Source: Clostridia bacterium
Lineage (GTDB): Bacteria > Bacillota > Clostridia > Christensenellales > Aristaeellaceae
Assembly (NCBI GenBank): GCA_017541105.1
Contig: JAFXZS010000019.1
Coordinates: 1 to 64,000, forward strand
Length of the DNA: 64,000 bases
Reading direction: 5' to 3'
Within the stretch, counting starts at the first letter, position 1. Every line of letters starts with the position of its first letter. Below the pieces are notes generated by a model. It was not told the DNA's origin and did not search any database. It saw only the letters and a list, made by a program, of their open reading frames with translations. Made by a program: the position numbers and the translations under genes. Below, piece by piece: positions 1 to 7,888 of the stretch.

Positions 1-97
1 AGAACAAACCATCCGTACTTACGCCCCACAGGAAATCAGTTCCGAAAGCCGACCATAGGAGCTGATGGAAAATATGGTCGGAATTGTTACCAAATTC

Positions 98-413
98 GGG
101 GCATTAGCACAGATGGTAGGACAAGCCTTCCGTACTGTCGCCCCAGACAAACCCTTGTAAATCAAGGAAACCCCTTCAAAATGAAGGGAAACGTCACCCG
201 ACCCGCAGACGTAAAACGCGGGAAACTCCCCCGGAAAACCTCCGGGAACCCATACGGGGCATTAGCACAGTTGGTAGGACAAGCCTTCCGTACTGTCGCC
301 CCAGACAAACCCTTGTAAATCAAGGAAATCCCTTCAAAATGAAGGGAAACGTCACCCGACCCGCAGACGTAAAACGCGGGAAACTCCCCCGGAAAACCTC
401 CGGGAACCCATAC
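98..413 (+). repeat. Two tandem 158-bp tRNA-derived repeat units
   Basis: Two copies of a 158-bp unit (98-255 and 256-413) run directly into the tRNA-Ala gene at 414, which starts like a third copy. Each unit begins with the first bases of the tRNA (GGGGCATTAGCACAG) but then diverges to a short element that closes with GCCCC (140-144 and 298-302), so GGGGC and GCCCC can pair to form a compact hairpin of about 48 nt. The rest of each unit is a string of small stem-loops separated by A-rich linkers, for example CCTTG/CAAGG, CCCTTC/GAAGGG, CCCGC/GCGGG and CCCGG/CCGGG. No credible reading frame was seen. A further hairpin with 9-bp arms lies at 49-57 and 73-81. Confidence 0.85.
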
Positions 414-486
414 GGGGCATTAGCACAGTTGGTAGCGCGCGACATTCGCATTGTCGAGGTCAGGGGTTCGACTCCCCTATGCTCCA
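414..486 (+). tRNA. tRNA-Ala (anticodon CGC)
   Basis: A 73-nt cloverleaf can be folded. The acceptor stem GGGGCAT pairs with ATGCTCC and contains the G3:U70 wobble that is the identity element of tRNA-Ala. The anticodon stem is CGACA/TGTCG with loop TTCGCAT, giving anticodon CGC for codon GCG. The T arm is AGGGG-TTCGACT-CCCCT. The D stem has one A-C mismatch. The 3' CCA is not encoded; the discriminator A at 486 is followed by CAAG. It is followed by a terminator hairpin. Confidence 0.93.
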
Positions 487-495
487 CAAGACGGG

Positions 496-534
496 AAGCC
501 TTGAAATCTCTGGATTTCAGGGCTTTTCTCTTTT
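496..534 (+). terminator. Rho-independent terminator of tRNA-Ala
   Basis: The arms at 496-508 and 513-525 form a 13-bp stem with one mismatch or wobble and a TCTG loop, followed by a T-rich tail (TTCTCTTTT). It lies 10 bp after the tRNA. Confidence 0.75.
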
Positions 535-554
535 CACCGGGCTGCGGGGTAAAT

Positions 555-656
555 GGGGCATTAGCACATTTGTCGGGATCTGCGTTTTCGATTGTTGCGG
601 GATTGATCGCTGCCATATTGTACAAATGAAAGCGAACCATCCGTACTGTCGCCCCA
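555..656 (+). repeat. Fourth tRNA-derived repeat, divergent
   Basis: This stretch again opens with GGGGCATTAGCACA (555) and closes with CCGTACTGTCGCCCCAGA (641-658), the same ends as the units at 98 and 256. The interior, about 70 nt, is different. A partial copy of the closing end also lies at 6-29 (CCATCCGTACTTACGCCCCA). The family therefore brackets the tRNA on both sides. Confidence 0.65.
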
Positions 657-744
657 GAGCCATTGAAAAGGAAGGATGAAAGAAATCCGCGCTCTGATTC
701 GTCTATTTCTTTGGGAGGCTTTTTCAATCTAAAAGGAGGTTGTC

Positions 745-2775
745 ATGAGAAGACGTTCCTGCTTTATTCTCCTTGCAGTCATTGTCTTGCTTCTGGTTGC
801 GGGTATCAACGGAGTAAAAGCTGATCAGCATTTGTCTGATTATCAATTGAGAAAGGACATTGAGAGCACTTTATCAGCATTTGTATTTGATGCCCAATGG
901 GCGAAAACAGTACCTGATACGGTGATCGCGATCTATCATGCCGCGCCAGGTTTCGGAGTTGCCATTCTTAAATATGATTCTTCCACCGGGTTCTCAGTGT
1001 TGGAAAAGAATGATCAGATGATTCCATCGAAAGGAAGCAGTGCAACAGCCCGTCTGGATGACCATACGCCTGAGTATTCGATTGAAATCGGGTGGGAGGA
1101 TCCAAAGGAAAATGACTACCTGACACTTCAGGCAGATGACCAGGAGAACTGGAAAATCATCAACCTCGAATATACGATCAGCGATGGACAGGATGACAAA
1201 ATGGTCTTCTGCCGCCTGAGTGAGGACGGAAAAACAGCGATCATTTCACCTTTGGTTGATCCGAGGATCGAATGGCCAGTGGATCAGGAGTTCAGCTTTT
1301 CGGAATTCAACCTTGTCGCGGCGCAGGAGCTCTGTGAAAATGCGCTTTCAATTCTGAAGGATCCGGAACGCTCCAAGGCAACCGACCAGGGATATCGCGT
1401 TGTTCATGTCGCCATGGATCAGTATAATCCGGAGATTCCCAATCGCTTCGACAGCAGGATGGATGAAGAGGAAAAGCTGCTGTACCTGACTCGGGAGGAT
1501 CAGAACGGAACAATTCAGACAACGTGGATATTCCATTGGGAAGAGAAAGCAGAAGCCTGGCTCCTTGTCCGGGCGGAGCAAATTGAATATACAAGCACAG
1601 AATATGACGAAGATAGCGTCGTTACTGAATGGATCACCGAAATCACAGCAGATGCAGTTCACTCGACAAAATGGTTGAGGGACATTGATACGCAGCAAGT
1701 CCTTTGCACGTATTGGGACGTTACCTGCCCGAATGTGCTGGATCAGAACAGCCTGCTCCTGAAACGGTTTAACTTTGATACGCCGCCGGTCAATGCCGTA
1801 GGGTATAACTGGAGCCGGAACTATGGCGCGTATGCAGATCCGACGCTCCTCCCAAAGTTATACGCCAGATTCTTCTCTGAGAATCAGTATGTGGATGGCT
1901 ATCTTCAGGAAGACAGAACTCTGTCCTTTATCGTGCGAAAAGAGAGTGGAGATTTGGTGCTGTTCTGCGGTGCAGATGAAGGAGAGGCCGGCTGGGAGTG
2001 GGTCGAAAGCTCTCCGCTGCCGGAAGGGACGCGCTTTGGAGACTCAAACATCACCGACGCGGTCAATATGAACGCATGGCAGGGCGGAGCCGCGGTTGGT
2101 GTGCGGAGGTACGGAAAAGGCAGATGGGGCTTATCCTATGTGAACAGTTATGATTTCTTTGTCGGTCCGGATTGGATCGGCCTGTACGGTTCCGAGATGA
2201 ATTCGCAGTTCTTCGGCACGCATGCCTGGGGAGACATCACCGTCATCGACTGGACCTCCCTGCCGCCGGAGGAGTTCGGCGCGCAGGAAACTAAGGAGAC
2301 GCTCAGCGCCATGGTGGATCGGACAGGTTGGGCGGTAACCGCACAAACTGATCCGGATGCAACCACAAAGCTGTTGGTGGAGGCCGGAAGAGAAGATTCG
2401 TTGCTCGGAAACTTTTATAACGGAACACCATTATTTGTTCTGGAACAGGGCTCAGCGTGGACGAAAGTCAGGATAGGAACGGATGAAAATACAGGCGCTA
2501 TGACTGGCTGGATGCGGACGGAAGATTTGGCTTTCGGCGATAATATGCTGCAGGTAAACCGTGATGCCATACAAATCCACAGCGAAAAAGTATTGATCCA
2601 TCCTGTTGTACCGTTTATCGGTTCGGAATCCGGAATCATGACAGCTACTCAGTTCTCTGAATGCCTCGTAATCGGAGAAGCGGAAAGCGATCAAAAATAT
2701 GCGATCGTGTATTCTCTGAAGGATGGAAATGTTGGCTTTGTTCCCATAACGAGTCTGGGTAATGGAAATGGATAA
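745..2775 (+). CDS. Secreted protein of unknown function with C-terminal SH3-like domain
   Basis: A 676-residue protein. The start is set by AAAGGAGG seven bases upstream of the ATG. An N-terminal signal peptide is clear: basic MRRR, a hydrophobic run to about residue 21, and a small-residue cleavage region near VKA. Most of the mature part (residues 30-520) is acidic, beta-rich and unrecognised. Residues about 535-605 look like a bacterial SH3 domain, with a GREDS...LGNFYNGTPLFVLEQGSAW segment and a TGWMRTEDL-type ending typical of cell-wall SH3b domains. I infer an exported, possibly wall-attached protein. It stands alone, with tRNA repeats upstream and a convergent ATPase gene downstream. 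No enzyme motif was seen. Confidence 0.85.
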   Translation: MRRRSCFILLAVIVLLLVAGINGVKADQHLSDYQLRKDIESTLSAFVFDAQWAKTVPDTVIAIYHAAPGFGVAILKYDSSTGFSVLEKNDQMIPSKGSSATARLDDHTPEYSIEIGWEDPKENDYLTLQADDQENWKIINLEYTISDGQDDKMVFCRLSEDGKTAIISPLVDPRIEWPVDQEFSFSEFNLVAAQELCENALSILKDPERSKATDQGYRVVHVAMDQYNPEIPNRFDSRMDEEEKLLYLTREDQNGTIQTTWIFHWEEKAEAWLLVRAEQIEYTSTEYDEDSVVTEWITEITADAVHSTKWLRDIDTQQVLCTYWDVTCPNVLDQNSLLLKRFNFDTPPVNAVGYNWSRNYGAYADPTLLPKLYARFFSENQYVDGYLQEDRTLSFIVRKESGDLVLFCGADEGEAGWEWVESSPLPEGTRFGDSNITDAVNMNAWQGGAAVGVRRYGKGRWGLSYVNSYDFFVGPDWIGLYGSEMNSQFFGTHAWGDITVIDWTSLPPEEFGAQETKETLSAMVDRTGWAVTAQTDPDATTKLLVEAGREDSLLGNFYNGTPLFVLEQGSAWTKVRIGTDENTGAMTGWMRTEDLAFGDNMLQVNRDAIQIHSEKVLIHPVVPFIGSESGIMTATQFSECLVIGEAESDQKYAIVYSLKDGNVGFVPITSLGNGNG

Positions 2776-2878
2776 TACACCTTTTGATAGTAGTCTGGAG
2801 TTTAGAAGGTTTACTTTTGAAAGTGCGAGACCGATTTGAAATTGCATTCTTTTGAGAGTTACGATAATCTCTCGTGCG

Positions 2879-4303
2879 TTAATTCCTTTTCGGCGAAAAG
2901 GTTTCCACCAGAAGGATACATGGATTTCTTGCGGCCTCATCCTTGAGACCTTTAGAGAAGCCGGAAGTGCTGAACACAACATAATTGTTGCAGGAATGCC
3001 CGGTTTTCGCCTCCAAAGCGCGAGCTTTTTCCTGTAATGTGTGCAGAACGTTTAAGCCTTTTTCAGCTGCTGAATACTTGCATTCACCAATAATCATGTC
3101 CCCGCCAATCGTATCAATTCCGAGTATATCCACTTCTCCACATATCGGTCCCCAATATCTACCCAGTTTGTCAAACCGGAAATTCCACAGACCCATGGAT
3201 GAGAACGACCACATTTTTTCTCTGCATAAGTCTTCATAAACATATGAAAGATAGTTTTGAACAAACATCTTTCGGATCTGCTCCATCACATATGCTTTTT
3301 CACCCCGTTCAAGAAATGCCCGGTAAGGATAAACAAATTTGAACCAGAAGGCAATATAGTTGTCTGTAATGCGATAAAGTCCGCTTTTGCTTTTCTCCGG
3401 ATTGCTTTCCGTAACCGGCACCTCACGCTCCACCAAATCCATGTCCATTAACGTCTTCAGATACTTCGGGATATTGGTTTGCTTAACACCAAGCCATGCA
3501 GCAATCTCAGATAATTTCCGATTACCCATTGCAATCGCCCGGATCAGAGAAAAATAACTGCCTATCTCCGATACTTCATTTTGGAGAAGGAAATAAGGTT
3601 CTTCATATAGGTATCCTTGCGGGTTCAATATATATTGATCGATACCATCTTCAACGCTTTGGCAATCACTGAAGGTTTCGATATATTTGGGAACGCCGCC
3701 CGTAATAGCGTAAAAGGGAATCAGTTCTTCTTCACTTTTTCCCGGGTAAAAATCGGGATAATACGGAAAACGAATCTGCTTTAACCTAATCTGTGCAGTG
3801 CGCCTGCCATAGAGCGGGCTTGAGTAATCCAGTGTTTGCTGCTGCATCAGCGTAATAAGAGAACCGCATAGGATTAGCATGATATTCGTTCCCTTTAATA
3901 CGGTATCCCATATCTTTTGCATCACCGACGGAAACGCCGGATTTGATTTGCCGATATATTGGAATTCATCCATCACGACAATTTTCCGTTCTTCTGTTGT
4001 ATGCTCTGAAAAGAGTTTGAAGATCGTAAGCCAATCTGCATCTGCAGATTTCAATAGCTCATTTCCAATCAGATCTGCTACCTGGTCACGAAAAGCCTTT
4101 CGATTCTGCTCTTCCGCTTCTTGCGTTGCCAGAAAATACAAATTGCATCCTTTGTGATGGGAAAGAAATTCGTTAATCAGCGCCGTTTTTCCAACTCTAC
4201 GCCGCCCGTATATGATGATGAATGAAGCTGCCGCCTTAGTATATTCTTTTTCGAGTGTCATCAATTCTTCAGTTCTGTCAATAAAAGGCTTACCTTTGGA
4301 CAT
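2879..4303 (-). CDS. DUF234/archaeal-type ATP-binding protein
   Basis: A 474-residue AAA-type ATPase. Near the N-terminus is the Walker A motif GRRRVGKTALI (about residues 33-43) and a Walker B-like KIVVMDEFQYI near residue 115. The middle contains a winged-helix-like segment (KLSEIAAWLGVKQTNIPKYL), and the C-terminus carries the FRFDKLGRYWG...EVDILGID...IIGECKY pattern of the nuclease-like DUF234 domain. This matches the ATP-binding proteins of unknown role common in gut anaerobes and archaea. I chose the ATG at 4303 because GGAGGTG lies at the right spacing; an in-frame ATG 18 bp upstream lacks one. The promoter at 4331-4358 is embedded in an inverted repeat. Confidence 0.9.
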   Translation of the reverse strand: MSKGKPFIDRTEELMTLEKEYTKAAASFIIIYGRRRVGKTALINEFLSHHKGCNLYFLATQEAEEQNRKAFRDQVADLIGNELLKSADADWLTIFKLFSEHTTEERKIVVMDEFQYIGKSNPAFPSVMQKIWDTVLKGTNIMLILCGSLITLMQQQTLDYSSPLYGRRTAQIRLKQIRFPYYPDFYPGKSEEELIPFYAITGGVPKYIETFSDCQSVEDGIDQYILNPQGYLYEEPYFLLQNEVSEIGSYFSLIRAIAMGNRKLSEIAAWLGVKQTNIPKYLKTLMDMDLVEREVPVTESNPEKSKSGLYRITDNYIAFWFKFVYPYRAFLERGEKAYVMEQIRKMFVQNYLSYVYEDLCREKMWSFSSMGLWNFRFDKLGRYWGPICGEVDILGIDTIGGDMIIGECKYSAAEKGLNVLHTLQEKARALEAKTGHSCNNYVVFSTSGFSKGLKDEAARNPCILLVETFSPKRN

Positions 4304-4328
4304 AGAAGCACCTCCGATCACTTTTTTA

Positions 4329-4358
4329 TTATTATACTCACAAGTATAATAATTTCAA
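4329..4358 (-). promoter_or_regulatory. Promoter with overlapping inverted repeat for the ATPase gene
   Basis: Reading the minus strand, -35 TTGAAA (4358-4353), a 16-bp spacer and -10 TATAAT (4336-4331) precede the ATPase start. A perfect 9-bp inverted repeat, TTATTATAC (4329-4337) with GTATAATAA (4344-4352), covers the -10 box and spacer, as expected of a repressor operator. Which protein binds is unknown. Confidence 0.65.
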
Positions 4359-4454
4359 GTATTAAATTTGCCTTCTGAGCTAGTTTGGGAAATGTCAAAA
4401 GAAAGAAACCAATACAAACCATTATTGCGAGTTTTGAAATAAGGAGATAAGCTT

Positions 4455-4489
4455 AAAGGACAGCTGATGAGGCTGTCTTTTCTTTTTTT
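4455..4489 (+). terminator. Rho-independent terminator-like hairpin with no obvious plus-strand gene
   Basis: AAAGGACAGC and GCTGTCTTTT form a stem around a TGATGAG loop, followed by a run of T. No plus-strand gene precedes it within 1.6 kb, so it either insulates vapBC from upstream transcription or ends an unseen small RNA. Confidence 0.6.
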
Positions 4490-4491
4490 GT

Positions 4492-4520
4492 TTGACAAAG
4501 GGATATATCCAGATATATAT
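4492..4520 (+). promoter_or_regulatory. vapBC promoter with palindromic operator-like sequence
   Basis: -35 TTGACA (4492-4497) and a TATATA -10 (4514-4519) are 16 bp apart. The spacer contains the perfect palindrome GGATATATCC (4501-4510) followed by AGATATAT, giving repeated ATATAT half-sites. VapB antitoxins of the AbrB fold usually repress their own promoter, so this is a likely autoregulatory operator. Confidence 0.55.
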
Positions 4521-4540
4521 TTGTGCGGAGGGGTGCTTTT

Positions 4541-4780
4541 ATGACAACGACCCGTGTTTTTCAATCCGGAAAAAGCCAGGCTGTACGGATTCCCAAGGAA
4601 TTTCATTTCAATACAAATGAGGTAGTGATCACAAAACTCGGAGCGGCTCTTGTTCTGACACCAAAGGAACAGCTTGCTTCTGTGATGCGGGAAGGCTTTC
4701 TGTCCTTTTCCGATGATTTTATGGAGGATGGCCGAACTGACTTTCAAGCGGCTGAAAGAGATTTGTTGGATTCAGACTAA
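4541..4780 (+). CDS. vapB: VapB-type antitoxin (AbrB/SpoVT fold)
   Basis: A 79-residue antitoxin of a type II toxin-antitoxin pair. The N-terminal half has the swapped-hairpin AbrB pattern, TRVFQSGKSQAVRIPKEF, which binds DNA; the C-terminal half (about residues 50-79) is acidic and would wrap the toxin. The start at 4541 follows GGAGGGG with normal spacing; an upstream in-frame ATG at 4523 is poorly placed. The stop is 24 bp before vapC, so the two are one transcript from the promoter at 4492. It should neutralise VapC and repress the operon. Confidence 0.9.
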   Translation: MTTTRVFQSGKSQAVRIPKEFHFNTNEVVITKLGAALVLTPKEQLASVMREGFLSFSDDFMEDGRTDFQAAERDLLDSD

Positions 4781-4804
4781 ACTGGCTGACAGAGGTGCTT
4801 CCTG

Positions 4805-5209
4805 ATGTATATGCTTGATACAAATATCTTAATCTACGCAATCAGGCATCCCCTGAGCGAAGTGACCGATCGGATTATCTCTGAAGCCTTGAACGGGCAG
4901 GTTTGTATTTCAGCTATTACCTTCGGTGAACTTGAAATTGGCATTCTGAAAAGCCGCTTTCCGGAAAGAAACAGGCACGCTGTTGAGGCTGCTCTGGCAG
5001 GCGTTCCTGTGCTCAGCTATGACTGCAGCGCGGCTGCTTATTATGCTCAGATCAGAGCGACGCTGGAACAGGCAGGCATTCGGGTTGATGATCCGTATCT
5101 GATGATTGGCGGGCATGCAGAAGCTGCGAACTGTATTCTAGTGACAAACAATACGAAGCATTTTTCCAGGATGGGGATTAAGCTGGAAGACTGGATTTCA
5201 CAGGAATGA
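4805..5209 (+). CDS. vapC: VapC-type PIN-domain ribonuclease toxin
   Basis: A 134-residue PIN-domain protein. The acidic residues expected for the metal site are visible: the first Asp in MYMLDTNILIY, the Glu in FGELEIGI near residue 43, the Asp in VDDPYLMIGGHAEA near residue 97, and a final Asn/Asp region in LVTNNTKHF. Length and motif order are those of VapC toxins, which cut tRNA or rRNA. It is the second gene of the pair with VapB. Nothing suggests that it is broken. Confidence 0.92.
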   Translation: MYMLDTNILIYAIRHPLSEVTDRIISEALNGQVCISAITFGELEIGILKSRFPERNRHAVEAALAGVPVLSYDCSAAAYYAQIRATLEQAGIRVDDPYLMIGGHAEAANCILVTNNTKHFSRMGIKLEDWISQE

Positions 5210-5254
5210 ATGATCCTGTTCGGGCAAAACAAAAAAAGAGGAGACAGACATCCT

Positions 5255-5740
5255 ATGATCAGGGAAGTGTGCCGGGACGAAATCCCGGAATGTGTCCGGG
5301 TGATCCGGCACAGTCATCAGACCGTTGCGGATGAGTACGGTTTAACTCCGGAGAATGCACCGAGGTATGTGGCTTTTGCTACTGACGAGAAGCGCCTGCT
5401 CTGGCATATGGATCATGAGAAACGTATGATGTTCCTGGATGAGCAGGATGGTATCATCTGCGGGTATTATTCGCTGCTTGTAAAGCAGAACGGCGAATGT
5501 GAACTGGGCAACCTCTCCGTATTGCCGGAATACAGGCATCACGGGATCGGAACGGAACTGCTGAGACATGCCATGGACATCGCACGGAAGGAAAACTGCA
5601 GCATCATGTGTTTGAGTATTGTTGAGGAAAACACAATACTCCGGAAATGGTATGAGCAAAACGGGGCAATTCATACAGGAACTGAGAAGTTTGATTTCTT
5701 TCCGTTTACCTGCGGATATATGAAGATTCTGTTGGACTGA
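5255..5740 (+). CDS. GNAT family N-acetyltransferase
   Basis: A 161-residue protein of the GCN5-related acetyltransferase fold. The acetyl-CoA-binding motif A is visible as LGNLSVLPEYRHHGIGTELL (about residues 89-108; R/Q-x-x-G-x-G/A realised as RHHGIG). The N-terminus MIREVCRDEIPECVRVIR is a typical GNAT first strand and helix. I chose 5255 because GAGGAG lies about 11 bases upstream; the ORF extends 45 bp further but without a site. The substrate cannot be told from sequence. It follows vapC by 45 bp and may be cotranscribed. Confidence 0.85.
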   Translation: MIREVCRDEIPECVRVIRHSHQTVADEYGLTPENAPRYVAFATDEKRLLWHMDHEKRMMFLDEQDGIICGYYSLLVKQNGECELGNLSVLPEYRHHGIGTELLRHAMDIARKENCSIMCLSIVEENTILRKWYEQNGAIHTGTEKFDFFPFTCGYMKILLD

Positions 5741-5772
5741 TAATGCTGCGCCGAAAGCATTTCCCGCTTTAC

Positions 5773-5803
5773 GGTGTTCGACAGTTTCGTACTATGCTCC
5801 ACA
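5773..5803 (+). pseudogene. Relic of a tRNA-Ala 3' end
   Basis: The string GTTCGAC...TATGCTCCACA matches the T-loop and 3' acceptor arm of the intact tRNA-Ala at 414-486, with about ten altered bases between. Like that gene it is followed at once by a terminator hairpin. The 5' half is not recognisable. It could be a duplicated attachment site or a decayed tRNA copy. Confidence 0.45.
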
Positions 5804-5805
5804 CA

Positions 5806-5833
5806 GAGTTCAGAACAGTCTGAACTCTTTTCT
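5806..5833 (+). terminator. Rho-independent terminator
   Basis: A perfect 9-bp stem GAGTTCAGA/TCTGAACTC with an ACAG loop (5806-5827) is followed by TTTTCTT. It follows the tRNA relic and would also end transcription from the GNAT gene. Confidence 0.75.
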
Positions 5834-5897
5834 TAAAAGCATGGTGCGGCCAATCCGGAAAACAAATCCGAAATAGCCAGACAGGCCGGGAGGATGC

Positions 5898-6169
5898 ATG
5901 GATTACATTCAGAGACATATCGAATCCTTTGCGAAGGAAACATTTCAATCCTTCAAAAGCCTGCTTGTTACAGGCGCGCGGCAAACCGGCAAATCCACGT
6001 TGCTGGCACATCTTTTTCCGGATCTGAAGATGGTGACGCTGGATGATGAATTCATTCGGGAACAGGCAATAGAGAGGCGGGAGAATACACTTATCGCTGT
6101 AAAGTAACAGGCGATTTCACATGGTTACAGGGATATGAGGATATATACTGGAATGAAACCAAAGTGTAA
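5898..6169 (+). pseudogene. Truncated DUF4143-type ATPase joined to the tail of another gene
   Basis: The first about 55 codons encode the start of a bacterial AAA ATPase with Walker A (TGARQTGKSTLL) and the following strand (MVTLDDEFIREQA), as in ATP-binding proteins with a DUF4143 tail, normally near 400 residues. The similarity ends and the frame stops at 6107. In the neighbouring frame, from about 6077 to the stop at 6169, a different protein tail can be read (TGDFTWLQGYEDIYW). So two gene fragments are fused. From 6170 to 6445 I see no gene; a 59-codon minus-strand frame (6270-6091) with a plausible ribosome site overlaps the tail but is probably chance. Confidence 0.7.
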
Positions 6170-6445
6170 GAATGTGTTTTCCATGGCGGTTTGCTTCGGT
6201 GACAGCAGAATGACAGCATTCTGATCATCGTTGGGGCAGTAGCGGCAGCGCTGTAATAATTCTTTTTCATGATGATTTCCTCAGGAAATACTATTCAGAA
6301 GGTCACCCGGAAGAACCCGAAGGTTATTCTCTTTTGTTTTGGGTGCGTATATGGTAGAATTGCAAATGACGACAAGAATGGGTCATTGCAAAAATCTTGA
6401 GTTAAACGGCTACCAGCAGATTACATTTTGTAAGGTGCTGTAAAT

Positions 6446-6846
6446 TTGAAACAGTATACTGTCAGATATAATGAACTGACTGCTGAACAGTTTATCAAAC
6501 TATGGGAAAGTGTTTGGGGAAATGGCTCGACTTTAACAATGAACGTTTTTGCTGACTTATCCCATTGCATGGTAGTGGAATTCAGTCCATGGCTTTCAAC
6601 ATGGTATGAGCAGCCTGATTATATCCGGATCCCGATTGAAGAATTCGACTTTCGGACTGTGTCTTTGACCTGCGAGACTCCATGCCGACTTTCAGCGATC
6701 AATGTGCTGATGGGAAAGAGTACAGAAAAAAGCTTTACACTTATGAAGAGATCCCGGAGATCATCGGAAAGTACGTTCTGCCCCAAGACTGGAACAATGA
6801 CGGAAAATACGGACCGGAGCGTTATATTGAGGCGCATATCTGGTAA
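6446..6846 (+). pseudogene. Frameshifted remnant: GNAT N-terminus joined to an unrelated C-terminal fragment
   Basis: The first 26 codons (YNELTAEQFIKLWESVWG) look like the start of a GNAT acetyltransferase, but the acetyl-CoA motifs never follow. After about 6650 the sensible reading moves to another frame, which carries YTYEEIPEIIGKYVLPQDW and ends at the TAA at 6844-6846. The long single frame to 6913 turns basic and serine-rich after the shift, as expected for out-of-frame sequence. I read this as two fused and frameshifted fragments. A function is unlikely. Confidence 0.65.
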
Positions 6847-6909
6847 GGGCTTGCCATCATTTTTTAGAAATTGCCAGGCGCGACATTCGGGATTTGTGGA
6901 GGTGCAGAG

Positions 6910-7728
6910 ATGAAGAAATATGCGATGCCAATCATCATGCTGGCTGTATTTGAAGTGGTCGCTGTCACATTGTGGCTGACAAAGAGCAATCTGTTCTATC
7001 TGTTCAATTTCAGCTATATCGGCATTTCCATTTCACTGGGCGTCTTCCTGTTCATCAGAAAATACAAGCATGCCAGGCGTATTGTTCAACTGCTTGTCGG
7101 TCTGTACATGCTTGTCTATCTCGGATTGATCTGCAATGAAAACATGCAGATCGAAGGATTCTGGTACTATCTCTTCACAGGTGTGTTTGAGGCGGCAACC
7201 ATTCATTATGCTGTGGCAAAGATATTCGGGCCGCTGATATTCGGGCGCGGATGGTGCGGGTATGCCTGCTGGACAGCTATGGCGCTGGATTTTCTGCCTT
7301 ACAAAGTGCCGGAGCAGCCGCGAAGGAAACTGGGATGGATCAGGTATATCACCTTTGCCGCCGCACTCGTTTTTGTCGCGGCACTGTTCCTTGCGCATGC
7401 AGGGAACATTGAGCGGATCATGTTCTGGGCGTTTATCATCGGCAACGTGCTGTATTATGCGGCAGGGATCATCCTCGCATTTGTATTCCGGGACAACCGG
7501 GCGTTCTGCAAATATGTCTGTCCGATTACGGTTTTCCTGAAGCCGATGAGTTATTTTTCTCTGATCCGCATAAAATGCGACAAGGACAAGTGCGTATCCT
7601 GCGGGAAATGCAAACGCGTATGCCCGATGAATGTAGACGTGACAGATAATTCCAGGAAACGTAAAAATGGAACGGAATGCATCCTATGCATGGAGTGTGT
7701 GAAAAACTGTCCTAAAGGTGCTTTATGA
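6910..7728 (+). CDS. NapH-like membrane ferredoxin, 4Fe-4S binding protein
   Basis: A 272-residue membrane protein. Residues 1-200 hold five or six hydrophobic helices. The motifs GRGWCGYACW (about residue 115) and KYVCPI (about residue 202) are the paired cysteine motifs of the NapH/NosR/YccM family. The C-terminus has two 4Fe-4S ferredoxin motifs, CVSCGKCKRVCP and CILCMECVKNCP. Such proteins pass electrons across or along the membrane. No partner enzyme sits next to it here, so its redox partner is unknown. The ATG at 6910 follows GGAGGTG; the ORF extends 39 bp upstream without support. Confidence 0.9.
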   Translation: MKKYAMPIIMLAVFEVVAVTLWLTKSNLFYLFNFSYIGISISLGVFLFIRKYKHARRIVQLLVGLYMLVYLGLICNENMQIEGFWYYLFTGVFEAATIHYAVAKIFGPLIFGRGWCGYACWTAMALDFLPYKVPEQPRRKLGWIRYITFAAALVFVAALFLAHAGNIERIMFWAFIIGNVLYYAAGIILAFVFRDNRAFCKYVCPITVFLKPMSYFSLIRIKCDKDKCVSCGKCKRVCPMNVDVTDNSRKRKNGTECILCMECVKNCPKGAL

Positions 7729-7778
7729 CAGCTTCCGGTTTTTAGGGGTACCCGCTGGAAAGGAATCTTGATGGGGAC

Positions 7779-7806
7779 GAAACGGCGGGACGGTGTTTTC
7801 CGTTAC
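7779..7806 (-). repeat. 28-bp dispersed palindromic repeat, copy 1
   Basis: GAAAC at one end and GTTAC (one base off GTTTC) at the other flank the core CGGGACGGT. It is in the reverse orientation relative to the copy at 18325. See the finding on this family. Confidence 0.7.
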
Positions 7807-7831
7807 AGAAGTACCACAAATCGATCTATGA

Positions 7832-7888
7832 ATTGATCACTTCACAGATTATGAACGTACCAGAAGGGAAATGATGGATGCGCAATGA
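7832..7888 (+). pseudogene. C-terminal gene fragment upstream of the SHOCT-like gene
   Basis: The frame reads IDHFTDYERTRREMMDAQ and then stops; an in-frame stop lies at 7829. The TGA overlaps the ATG of the next gene (ATGA), so the two were once translationally coupled. The rest of the upstream gene is missing. Confidence 0.4.

Noticed and set aside
98..413. CRISPR array.
   Set aside because: Only two to three units, 158 bp each with no distinct spacers; the repeats are tRNA-derived and no cas gene is near.
339..629. Protein-coding frame across the tRNA gene.
   Set aside because: It runs through the tRNA and its terminator and has no plausible function.
6091..6270. A 59-codon minus-strand frame with a fair ribosome site (GAGGAAA).
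   Set aside because: It overlaps a convincing protein tail on the plus strand and its composition is unconvincing; kept only as a remark.
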